DNA from: Bin75 sp965223955
GTDB lineage: Bacteria > Nitrospirota > Nitrospiria > Nitrospirales > UBA8639
Length of the DNA stretch: 64,000 nt
Assembly: GCA_965223955.1 (NCBI GenBank)
Contig: OZ245029.1
Span: 2,108,001-2,172,000 of the forward strand
Direction: 5' to 3'
Both the position numbers and the translations under genes were made by a program. Under the pieces are notes generated by a model. That model was not told the DNA's origin and searched no databases. It worked only from the letters and a program-made list of their open reading frames with translations. Positions 26,677 to 34,582 of this stretch are shown here, in pieces (the stretch's first letter is position 1; every line of letters begins with the position of its first letter).

Positions 26677-27516
26677 ATGCACTTCCGAACGATGGTCAAA
26701 CACGCGATCCACACACTTATCCCGTTTCTTGTCCTCGTCACCGTCGCGGGGTGTGCGACCAACCCGTACACGAACCGGTCGCAGTTCCTGCTCATCCCGG
26801 AAAGCCAGGAAGTCCACATGGGCAACCAGGCCTACGCCCAAGCCATCAATGATCCAAAAGTCGCCATCTCCAAGAACCCGGCCGAAGTGGAACCCGTGAC
26901 ACGCGTGGCCGAACGGATTATTGCCGCGGCCAAACAATCCAAATACGCCAAACGCGCGGAGTCGTTTCAATGGGAAGTCACGGTGATCAAGAATGACAAG
27001 ACCAAAAATGCCTGGGCCCTGCCCGGCGGCAAAATCGCCGTCTACACCGGCATTTTCCCTGAGGCGAAAAACGAAAACGGATTGGCGGCGATCATGGGAC
27101 ATGAAGTGGTTCACGCCTTGGCCCGGCATGGCGCCGAACGAGTCAGCCAGCATACGGCGGCCAACTTGGGGATGCAGATCGCCGCGGTAGCCTTGGACAT
27201 GAAGCCCATTGCTCAGACACTGGCCACGCAGGCGTTGGGGATCGGCGTCTTACTGCCCTTCAGTCGAGGTCATGAATCGGAAGCGGACTATATCGGGTTA
27301 CTCCTCGCCGCCGAGGCCGGATATGACCCGAGAGAAGCCGTGCTTCTATGGGAACGCATGGCCGAGTCTTCTAAAGGCGGACCCCCGGAATTTCTGTCCA
27401 CTCATCCTGCCCACGACACGCGCATTCAAGACCTTCAGAAATGGATGCCCGAAGCCATGGCCCGTTACGAACGCGCCCCGAAAGCACCCATTTCACCCCT
27501 TCCCTCTATCGAGTAA
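26677..27516 (+). CDS. M48-family metalloprotease lipoprotein (BepA/LoiP-like)
   Basis: 279 aa. The signal ends in a lipobox VAGC (FLVLVTVAGC), so the protein should be lipid-anchored in the envelope. The zinc motif HEVVH is in IMGHEVVHALARHGAERV; the third ligand glutamate is in SRGHESEADYIGLLLA. This is the M48B/C arrangement of BepA, YggG/LoiP and relatives, which take part in outer-membrane protein quality control. It follows the M16 pair on the same strand, with a 51-base gap. Confidence 0.93.
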   Translation: MHFRTMVKHAIHTLIPFLVLVTVAGCATNPYTNRSQFLLIPESQEVHMGNQAYAQAINDPKVAISKNPAEVEPVTRVAERIIAAAKQSKYAKRAESFQWEVTVIKNDKTKNAWALPGGKIAVYTGIFPEAKNENGLAAIMGHEVVHALARHGAERVSQHTAANLGMQIAAVALDMKPIAQTLATQALGIGVLLPFSRGHESEADYIGLLLAAEAGYDPREAVLLWERMAESSKGGPPEFLSTHPAHDTRIQDLQKWMPEAMARYERAPKAPISPLPSIE

Positions 27517-27563
27517 CGTTGCTCCGGTCTCGCGTAATTTCGATACGGTATGGAGGATTATCG

Positions 27564-28513
27564 ATGAGTAAGATAGTACATTGTTTGATCTCATCGGTTT
27601 TCATGACGGTTGGCCTGTTCCTGATAACGGACGCAGGAGCTTCCGAGACACCAAATAGTGCTCGTCAAGGATTCTATCTCGGCGCGGACATAGGGGTCTC
27701 CGTACCGGACGATCTCGAGTCCACCCGTACGAATAACGGCATTTCGACAAACTGCGATCAGTGGTTGGGAGGGGACACGTTAGGCGATGGCACCACAGTG
27801 CCACTTTCACTGGCCGAATGTTCACCCAGAGCACTGCCAGGCCGCCCGAACAGTTTTGATCTTGGCACGGGTTTTCTGGCCGGGGTCAATCTCGGCTATG
27901 CCCTGCACGACTTTCGTCTTGAAGCCGAGTACTTTCGGCGCGAGCAAAGCGGTGAACGTTCAGCACTCAACGTTCCCGGGGACCCCAAACAAGCTGAGTT
28001 TGTCGAACGAAGTGAAAAAATCAGTGGTTTCCGCGCAGATAACTTCTTCGCAAACGTCTACCATGATTTCCACAATATGCTATCGGCAAGAGTGACGCCC
28101 TACCTTGGTGTCGGGTTGGGGATGATGCGCGTGCAAATGGATTATTCTGGAGCATCCATCAGAACAAACAACCGAGAGACACCCATGTATTGGGACGAAA
28201 TCGCAACGCGGCAGGGCTGGCCTCGTTAGCCGACGAAGTGCTGTCCGACACGTTGTTTGGGTATCAATGGATAGCGGGCCTGGATTACGCATGGAGTGAA
28301 CGATTTTCAGTAGGGCTGAAATTCCGCTATGGAGATTCCTTTGACGATTTCGAGAACGGCGATAATGCATGGAAGCCATTGAGAGGCCACGAATCCACGG
28401 TCGGGCCACCCGGCACTCCAGGGAGCAATCTGCCCGTTCGTTATGCCATTCAAGCCGATGATCTGAACTTCTGGGGAATTTCATTGAATCTCAAGTACTT
28501 TTTTGACATGTGA
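27564..28513 (+). pseudogene. Outer-membrane beta-barrel protein, frameshifted
   Basis: The first part (from ATG 27564, with GGAGG upstream, signal peptide SSVFMTVGLFLITDAGAS) reads to a stop at 28229; the remaining part is in another frame up to 28513 and overlaps it. Together they give the layout of the paralogs at 57-62 kb: GFYLGADIGVSVP at the N-terminus, FRLEAEYFRRE and FFANVYHDF in the middle, LSDTLFGYQWIAGLDYAWSE and LNFWGISLNLKYFF at the end. The shift lies between about 28165 and 28200. Either a genuine pseudogene or a sequencing slip; the C-terminal phenylalanine shows the rest was a barrel. Confidence 0.8.
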
Positions 28514-28598
28514 CGCCGCTCGGCAGAATCCATGGGCACATGACCGCTCCCAAAAGGAGCGATTTGTTTCCTTGGGCTCAACCTCTTCAAAAGACCTA

Positions 28599-28627
28599 TT
28601 GAAAGACCATTATAACGGACCTATAAT
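28599..28627 (+). promoter_or_regulatory. Promoter of the phd/parE locus
   Basis: TTGAAA and a perfect TATAAT are separated by 17 bases, 37 bases before the antitoxin start. The -10 region also carries the inverted repeat TTATA-7-TATAA, a plausible autorepressor site for the Phd protein (inference). Confidence 0.65.
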
Positions 28628-28664
28628 AAGCCCTCTTTAGCTTATCTCATGAGGAGGCTGAATC

Positions 28665-28934
28665 ATGGCCGTGAAGTTCTCTCAGGACGTCGTACCGCTG
28701 ACAAATCTGAAAACCAATCCCGGCCGCGTAGTGAAACAGGTAGCCGAAACAAACCGCCCGGTGCTACTGACCAGCCGAGGGCGCGGCGTCGCAATCGTCC
28801 AGTCCGTCACCGAATTTGAGATTGCCGAGGAGGAACGGGCCTTCATGCGGGCCGTGGTTGAAGGACTCTCCGATCTTGAGAGAGGCCATGAAGTATCGTT
28901 GCACGAAGTCAAGGCCAAGCTGGGCATCAAGTAG
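28665..28934 (+). CDS. Phd/YefM-type antitoxin
   Basis: 89 aa. The N-terminal domain is the Phd/YefM fold (SQDVVPLTNLKTNPGRVVKQ, ETNRPVLLTSRGRGVAIVQS), which binds operator DNA; the C-terminal part (EEERAFMRAVVEGLSDLERG) would wrap the toxin. AGGAGG lies 7 bases before the ATG. The toxin gene begins 4 bases after its stop. With the toxin frameshifted, the antitoxin is probably free and can bind its promoter alone. Confidence 0.92.
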   Translation: MAVKFSQDVVPLTNLKTNPGRVVKQVAETNRPVLLTSRGRGVAIVQSVTEFEIAEEERAFMRAVVEGLSDLERGHEVSLHEVKAKLGIK

Positions 28935-28937
28935 CGC

Positions 28938-29253
28938 ATGCCCGTTCAGGTCCGCTTTGCCAAATCCGCGTTGACCGACCTCCAGACCATCCAAACCTGG
29001 TACGCCGAACAGGGAGTACCGGATGTAGGCGCTCGTTTGGTTGGCGACATCGTCAAAACGGATTGAACGCCTTGCCGATCATCCCGACGTGGGGCGTGTC
29101 GTTCTGGAATTCGGTCAAACCTTTTTGGGAGAAATCATCTACCCCCCGTTTCGCATCGTGTATCGGCGCGATCCAAATATCGTGCGGATTGTGCGTATAT
29201 GGCGCAGTGAACGCCAGCTTCGGCTGACGGAACACGAAGACAAACCAACGTAA
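28938..29253 (+). pseudogene. ParE/RelE-type toxin, frameshifted
   Basis: The first 39 codons (VRFAKSALTDLQTIQTWYAEQG, ARLVGDIVK) stop at a TGA, but the other frame continues with KRIERLADHPDVGRV, GEIIYPPFRIVYRRDP, RIVRIWRSERQ, the canonical end of ParE toxins. Removing one A from the AAAA run at 29055-29058 restores a single ~105-aa toxin. Normal toxins of this type poison gyrase or cut mRNA on the ribosome. The single-base nature could be either an inactivating mutation or a read error. Confidence 0.82.
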
Positions 29254-29358
29254 CCACCTCAAGCCTCATGCCTGTGACGAAGCTCTCCTTCAAGCCAATC
29301 TCGCCTACGTCATTGAGCACACGAAGCGGCCTTCTCAACCAGTCATGCATGTGGTAGT

Positions 29359-30420
29359 GTGGCGGAACGGTCCATCCCAAATCACGAATCCACATTGACA
29401 CGCCTCCCATCAATTCTCGCTTTTTGTCTGATCCTCTCGGCTTGCGGGGGAAGCGGTGAACCGGTCGTCGAGATTGCGTTGCACCCGACCAAGCCCAACC
29501 TGCTCTACCTCGCCACAAACGATTACATCTACAAGACACGTGATGCAGGCAAGACCTGGAAAAACGTGTCAAAAGGCATGACTTATTCTCGCGTGATTTC
29601 GCTTGCCGTCGATCCCCTGCTTCCCGCCAACGTGTACGCCGGCACCAAAGGCGATGCGGTCTTTAAAAGCTTCAACGGCGGCCACCAGTGGATATCGCAA
29701 CGCAAGGGCCTGGAAGGGGTGACCATTACCTCGGTGGTCCACGAAATCAAATTCGTTCCGGGATCAAGCCAACATATTTTTGCCGCAACGTCGATGGGAG
29801 TCTTCGAAACGGACAATGCCGGAGAAACCTGGGCCAAACGCATGGACGGCATGATCGAAGTCCTCATGGTCGTCACCATCGACGTCGACCCCAACCAGCC
29901 GCAGACCCTGTATGCCGGCACCAGCGGGGGAGTGTATCGGTCTCACGACGGAGCCAAAACCTGGACAAAGGTCAACAACGGCCTGGTGCCGCCAGACGTG
30001 TTGAAATCGTCCCGCGCACTCAGCGTGGTCAAAATCAAGATCGACCCACATGCGCCCCACACCGTGTCTACGGCCACGTTGAAAGGACTCTATAAAACCA
30101 CCGATGGGGGGGAGTCATGGCAACGTATCGGTGAAGCACTCCCCGACCAATTTTTCAGCGACCTCATTCTGGACCCGATAACCCCGGGAGTCGTCTTTGT
30201 GGCCAGCCGAGCCGGAGTCCATACAAGCCGGGACGGTGGCCGAACCTGGGACGCGGTCAATGAAGGGCTGACCAATCTCAACATCCGTGCCTTGGTCATC
30301 AGTCCGACGGACCCTTCGACCTTGTACGTCGGGACGAATCGAGCCGGCCTTTTCAGGACGAACAACGGAGGCGGATTATGGGAACCCGTTCCGTTAACCC
30401 CCGCTCAGCAACGTTCATGA
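29359..30420 (+). CDS. BNR/YCF48-like beta-propeller lipoprotein
   Basis: 353 aa, starting at a GTG. The signal ends in a lipobox LSAC, so the protein is lipid-anchored. The rest is a set of Asp-box blades with the repeated signature S/T-x-D-x-G-x-T-W: KTRDAGKTWKNVS, KSFNGGHQWISQ, ETDNAGETWAKR, RSHDGAKTWTKVN, KTTDGGESWQRIG, HTSRDGGRTWDAVN, RTNNGGGLWEPV. Sequences such as LYAGTSGGVY are typical. Enzymatic residues of true sialidases are absent; a binding or assembly role is more likely. Two other propellers of this kind are at 8923 and 54246. Confidence 0.8.
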   Translation: MAERSIPNHESTLTRLPSILAFCLILSACGGSGEPVVEIALHPTKPNLLYLATNDYIYKTRDAGKTWKNVSKGMTYSRVISLAVDPLLPANVYAGTKGDAVFKSFNGGHQWISQRKGLEGVTITSVVHEIKFVPGSSQHIFAATSMGVFETDNAGETWAKRMDGMIEVLMVVTIDVDPNQPQTLYAGTSGGVYRSHDGAKTWTKVNNGLVPPDVLKSSRALSVVKIKIDPHAPHTVSTATLKGLYKTTDGGESWQRIGEALPDQFFSDLILDPITPGVVFVASRAGVHTSRDGGRTWDAVNEGLTNLNIRALVISPTDPSTLYVGTNRAGLFRTNNGGGLWEPVPLTPAQQRS

Positions 30421-30444
30421 GAATGTAGAGCCACGTCTTATGCG

Positions 30445-30480
30445 ATCAAGAAGAAGCGCCATGAGATGGCGCGGCTACAA
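30445..30480. repeat. Short palindromic repeat (CATCTCATG family)
   Basis: Perfect palindrome GCGCCAT-GAG-ATGGCGC (30456-30472), flanked by GGCTACA. The inverse form TGTAGC-GGCGGCAT-CTC-ATGCCGC recurs at 62616-62637, and a weaker version (AGCCACATCTCATGCGGCT) at about 58521. It lies in the gap between two genes. Confidence 0.5.
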
Positions 30481-30563
30481 AGGCCCCTCTTGCAGAGGGT
30501 CCGGCACTGTACTATAGTAATTGCAAGAGGACGACCATCCTCGGAGACTCGCCCACCTAACTC

Positions 30564-31574
30564 ATGGACATCACCCGTCGAAAATTGTTTCAACTGAGCA
30601 GCCTGGGAACCATGGCAGGCCTCGGCAGCCTCACCAGCGGGTGTGACCTCGGCAGTATGTTTGCAGTCCCCTCAAGAGAAACACGGTATTTCACGCCCAA
30701 TGATAAATTTTATACCGTCAATTATATGGACTCTCCGTACAACCTCTCGCGCGATCTTGACCAGGAGCAATGGCAAATGGTGGTCAAAGGCGCAGTCGCC
30801 AACCCCATGGTGCTCACGTGGCGGGACATCCTGAATCGCAAACCGTTCGACCAGGTTTCCACCCTCATCTGCATCGATACCCTCCCGGGGGGGACGAGTC
30901 TGGGCAATGCGATTTGGCGGGGGATTTCGCTGAAAGAGTTGCTCATCGAAGCCGGTGCCGATTCTGAAACCGCACGGGACGTCATTTTTCGAGGAGCCGA
31001 CGCCTATCATGACAGCATTCCCTTTGAGCGGGCCATGCACGATGAAGTGATGTTGGCCTATCTCATGAACGGGGAAAAGCTCCCGAAGGCCCATGGATTT
31101 CCGCTCCGTCTGATCGTGCCAGGGTTATACGGCATCAAGAACGTCAAATGGATTACGGAAATTGAAGTGTACAACGGCGACTATCAGGGATATTGGCAAC
31201 GCAAAGGATGGACCGACGAGGGGACGATCCATGTTTTTTCCCGAATCGATAGTCCCGGACATTATCAGGACGTCCGCGGGCCAAACGTGCAGTTCCGCGG
31301 CGTTGCATTCGGCGGGCCTAACTCCATTGCTCAAGTGCAACTGAGTTTCAACCAGGAAAAAACCTGGAGCGAAGCCACCATCGAACTACCCCACTCCCCT
31401 TGGTCCTGGGTGGTCTGGAACTATCAACGGCCCGATATGCCGGACGGCAAGAGCATGGTTTCCGTTCGCGCCGTTGATACCACCGGCACCGTGCAAACCT
31501 CAACAATCACCCGTCCCCAACCCAACGGTGCCACGGGCCTGCACAGCATCGTGGTGAACGTGTTCAAGGCCTGA
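30564..31574 (+). CDS. Sulfite-oxidase-like molybdopterin enzyme, Tat-exported
   Basis: 336 aa. The N-terminus TRRKLFQLSSLGTMAGLG carries a twin-arginine signal, so it is exported folded; GC near residue 26 could be a lipobox. The SUOX domain has the molybdenum cysteine in LICIDTLPGGTSLGNAIWRG near residue 105 and KAHGFPLRLIVPGLYG further on; the C-terminal 100 residues form the Ig-like dimerisation domain (QVQLSFNQEKTWSEATI). It is longer than the paralog at 17876 because of that domain. It presumably oxidises a small sulfur compound in the periplasm, but the substrate is not certain. It converges with aspS. Confidence 0.9.
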   Translation: MDITRRKLFQLSSLGTMAGLGSLTSGCDLGSMFAVPSRETRYFTPNDKFYTVNYMDSPYNLSRDLDQEQWQMVVKGAVANPMVLTWRDILNRKPFDQVSTLICIDTLPGGTSLGNAIWRGISLKELLIEAGADSETARDVIFRGADAYHDSIPFERAMHDEVMLAYLMNGEKLPKAHGFPLRLIVPGLYGIKNVKWITEIEVYNGDYQGYWQRKGWTDEGTIHVFSRIDSPGHYQDVRGPNVQFRGVAFGGPNSIAQVQLSFNQEKTWSEATIELPHSPWSWVVWNYQRPDMPDGKSMVSVRAVDTTGTVQTSTITRPQPNGATGLHSIVVNVFKA

Positions 31575-31597
31575 GCCTTGGGCTCCGCTACGCGGCC

Positions 31598-33358
31598 TTA
31601 GATTTCAAGATCGAGTTTGATGCCGAGTTCTTTGAGTTGGGTCTGCCCCACGTCCGACGGGGCTTCGGTCATCAGGCATTGAACTTTTTGCGTTTTGGGG
31701 AAGGGAATCACTTCTCGAATGGACTCGGCTTTTCCGAGCAACATGATCAGGCGATCCAGGCCCAGGGCAATCCCACCGTGGGGAGGGGCGCCATACTCCA
31801 GCGCGTCCAGCAAAAACCCGAATTTTTCCTGAGCGGCTTCCCTGGAAATCCCCAACAGGCTGAACACCTTCTGCTGCAACTCGCTATGGTGGATACGAAT
31901 ACTGCCCCCGCCGATCTCAAACCCGTTGAGGACCACGTCATAGGCTTGCGCGTGAACGTGCAACGGGGCGGAATCCAGGGTGGAAAGATCGTCCGCACGA
32001 GGCGATGTAAAGGGATGATGAAGCGCCACGTACCGTTGTTCCACCGCATCGTATTCGAACATGGGAAAATCCGTCACCCACACCGGCTCCCATTTATCGT
32101 GATCGATCAACTCCAATTCGACGCCAAGGTATGATCGAAGCCGGCCCAACACCTCATACGTGACGGCGGGCTTGTCCGCGACAAAGAGCATGAGATCACC
32201 GGGACCGGCGTCCGGAAGCGCCTGCTGAAACAGTTCGGCATTGAGGAATTTGGCAATGGCCGACTCGAACTGCCACCCTTGGGTAATCTTGACCCAGGCG
32301 AGGCCCTTGGCCCCAAACCCCTTGGCGACTTCAATGAGACGGTCGATCCGGTTGCGTGCAATGTCCGCGCCGCCTTTGACCACGAGACCGGAAACCTGCC
32401 CGCCTTTTTCGACCGTCTCCCGGAACACTTTGAACTCGACGTGTTTGGCGACTTCGTTCAGATCACGAAGCTCCAACCCGAAGCGACGATCGGGTTTATC
32501 GGTCCCATACCGCGACCTGGCTTCCTGATAGGTCAGGCGCGGAAACGGAGACGGCAACGAAATGCCCGCAGCTTCCTTGCTCACGAGTCTCAGCAATTCT
32601 TCCGTCAGGTTCATGACGTCGTCAGGTTCCACAAACGACATCTCAAGATCGATTTGCGTAAACTCGGGCTGCCGGTCGAGCCGGAGATCTTCATCACGGA
32701 AGCATCGGGCGATTTGAAAGTACCGGTCGGCTCCGCCGACCATCAGGATCTGTTTGAACAATTGCGGCGATTGCGGCAAGGCAAAGAAGGCACCATGATT
32801 GACGCGACTCGGCACCAGGTAATCTCTGGCCCCTTCGGGTGTACTTTTCGTGAGGATCGGAGTCTCGATTTCAAGAAACCGCCGTTCATGGAGAAACTGC
32901 CTGGTCCGGTAGGCCACGTCATGACGCAGCGTGAGTAACCGCTGCATGGGCGGCCGGCGTAAATCCAAATACCGATGTTTCAAACGAAGGGCTTCCGTGG
33001 CCTGACTGTCGTCTTCGATTAAAAAGGGCGGGGTGTTGGCTCGATTCAATACGTCCAAGTCGCCGACTTGGATTTCGATTTCCCCGGTCGTGATCTGTGG
33101 ATTAACCGACTCCTCGGGCCTGAGCCGCACAGTTCCCGTGGCGGCAATCACAAACTCGTTGCGGAGTTCGTTGGCTTGCTCATGAATAGCCTGATCGTTC
33201 ACCACGTCAAACACGAGTTGCGTCACACCGAAACGGTCACGCACGTCGATAAACAACACGCCCCCGTGATCACGCCGGCCATGCACCCATCCCATCAACG
33301 TGACGGTTTGGCCATTCTGTTCACGCGTTAATTCTCCACAATGGTGTGTCCGCTTCAC
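31598..33358 (-). CDS. aspS: Aspartyl-tRNA synthetase
   Basis: 586 aa, bacterial length. The N-terminal OB fold binds the anticodon (VTLMGWVHGRRDHGGVLFIDV); the catalytic core shows class II motifs: FLEIETPILTKSTPEGARD, FALPQSPQLFKQ and, as motif 3, GGIALGLDRL. A GAD insert domain lies between. It charges tRNA-Asp. The start is a GTG at 33358. The RluB-like gene follows it on the other side (8-base gap), with guaA and guaB further upstream on the same strand, so this may be one transcript. Confidence 0.98.
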   Translation of the reverse strand: MKRTHHCGELTREQNGQTVTLMGWVHGRRDHGGVLFIDVRDRFGVTQLVFDVVNDQAIHEQANELRNEFVIAATGTVRLRPEESVNPQITTGEIEIQVGDLDVLNRANTPPFLIEDDSQATEALRLKHRYLDLRRPPMQRLLTLRHDVAYRTRQFLHERRFLEIETPILTKSTPEGARDYLVPSRVNHGAFFALPQSPQLFKQILMVGGADRYFQIARCFRDEDLRLDRQPEFTQIDLEMSFVEPDDVMNLTEELLRLVSKEAAGISLPSPFPRLTYQEARSRYGTDKPDRRFGLELRDLNEVAKHVEFKVFRETVEKGGQVSGLVVKGGADIARNRIDRLIEVAKGFGAKGLAWVKITQGWQFESAIAKFLNAELFQQALPDAGPGDLMLFVADKPAVTYEVLGRLRSYLGVELELIDHDKWEPVWVTDFPMFEYDAVEQRYVALHHPFTSPRADDLSTLDSAPLHVHAQAYDVVLNGFEIGGGSIRIHHSELQQKVFSLLGISREAAQEKFGFLLDALEYGAPPHGGIALGLDRLIMLLGKAESIREVIPFPKTQKVQCLMTEAPSDVGQTQLKELGIKLDLEI

Positions 33359-33366
33359 CCTGCTGC

Positions 33367-34455
33367 TTACCCTTTCCGCGTCCGTGTGCGACCCCGTCCT
33401 TTCACGACTCGCCCTGGCTGCCGGGCACTGCCGGAAGCCGGACGAGCCTTGCTGCCCTTGCTGCGTGAATCCTTCTTTGCCGGAGGACTCGTTGTCCGTA
33501 CGCGCGGCGGCCCAGTATCTCTAGCTGGTCTCAAACTTTGGTCGGACCGTGGGGCCTGCGCACGGACGTTCCGGGGCTTGGTCGCCGGACGAGCCTTGCT
33601 GCCCTTGCTGCGTGAATCCTTCTTTGCCGGAGGACTCGTTGTCCGTACGCGCGGCGGGCCAGTATCCCTAGCTGGTCTCGACCTTTGCAAGTCGGACCGT
33701 GGGGCCTGCGCACGGACGTTCCGGGGCTTGGTCGTTCGATGAAGGATCCCCCGCAACGCATTGGCTTCGAGGTCGGTGGCAAACCGGGACACGCCTACGG
33801 GCAAATCTCCCAGGTCAAGCGGACCGAAACGAATTCTTATGATGCGCATGATCCGATGGCCCAAGGCTTCGAGCATACGCTTGATCTGATGCTTCCTGCC
33901 TTCGTGAATCGTGATCTCCAACCATGAATTGGCCTTGGCCTTTCCGGATTTCCTGATCACGGCGGGAGCGGTCATCCCGTCGTCCAAGGCGATACCGTCT
34001 TCAAGATTTTGGATTTCCTCTTCCGTACAGACCCCCGAGACTTTGACCAAATACGTCTTCGGTACGTGGTACCGGGGATGGACGCACGCTTGCGCCACAT
34101 TTCCATTATTCGTCAACAGCAACAGGCCTTCGGTGTCATAGTCCAGCCGTCCGACCGGAAAGACCCGCACTCTCACTTTCGCCACCAGATCCGCGATCGT
34201 GGGCCGGCCATAAGGATCGTCCATCGTCGTCACGTAACCGGGTGGTTTGTGCAGGAGAACGAAGACTTCGGGCTCGGCCGATTGCACGTGACGACCATCG
34301 ATCTTCACGTGGTCTTTCGACGGATCGATACACGTTCCCAGGACACGCACAACTTTGCCGTTCACCATGACGTGGCCTTCCCGAATCATGGTTTCAGCCG
34401 CACGCCGGGAAGCGACCCCACTGGCGGCAATAACTTTTTGCAATCGAACCATCAT
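33367..34455 (-). CDS. rluB: RsuA/RluB-type pseudouridine synthase with repeat-rich tail
   Basis: About 362 aa from the ATG at 34455. An S4 domain (VIAASGVASRRAAETMIREGHV) leads to the catalytic domain with the nucleophile aspartate in GRLDYDTEGLLLL and the HEGRKHQIKRML motif. It should modify 23S rRNA. After the normal end (about residue 245) comes a basic, proline-rich tail made of two 49-50-residue near-identical repeats (TKPRNVRAQAPRSD, then ARDTGPPRVRTTSPPAKK, SRSKGSKARP), probably disordered and RNA-binding. A TTG at 34464 is an alternative start. Family certain; RluB versus RluE/F assignment is by architecture only. Confidence 0.88.
   Translation of the reverse strand: MMVRLQKVIAASGVASRRAAETMIREGHVMVNGKVVRVLGTCIDPSKDHVKIDGRHVQSAEPEVFVLLHKPPGYVTTMDDPYGRPTIADLVAKVRVRVFPVGRLDYDTEGLLLLTNNGNVAQACVHPRYHVPKTYLVKVSGVCTEEEIQNLEDGIALDDGMTAPAVIRKSGKAKANSWLEITIHEGRKHQIKRMLEALGHRIMRIIRIRFGPLDLGDLPVGVSRFATDLEANALRGILHRTTKPRNVRAQAPRSDLQRSRPARDTGPPRVRTTSPPAKKDSRSKGSKARPATKPRNVRAQAPRSDQSLRPARDTGPPRVRTTSPPAKKDSRSKGSKARPASGSARQPGRVVKGRGRTRTRKG
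33441..33734. repeat. Tandem 147/150-bp repeat in the coding region
   Basis: Two adjacent copies of a 147-150-bp unit, starting at 33441 and 33588, almost identical including synonymous sites; the second is 3 bases longer. The unit is a multiple of three, so the reading frame of the pseudouridine synthase is kept. Near identity indicates a recent duplication and likely length variation between strains. Confidence 0.85.
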
Positions 34456-34582
34456 GGATTTCAACGACCTCTACCTCCCCTACACCCCTCCTGACCCTTC
34501 GCTCCACTTCCTTCGCGTTGCTCGGGACAGGCAGAGCAGGCAAAGGAGGGGAAGGGTCACAACCAAGTCGAATTCGTGTCGA

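Noticed and set aside
29050..29062. Programmed frameshift site in the toxin
   Set aside because: No slippery heptamer with a downstream structure or stimulatory ribosome site; a simple one-base difference in an A run explains it better.
33441..33734. CRISPR-like or other non-coding repeat array
   Set aside because: Only two 147/150-bp units, without spacers, and in frame inside a gene.
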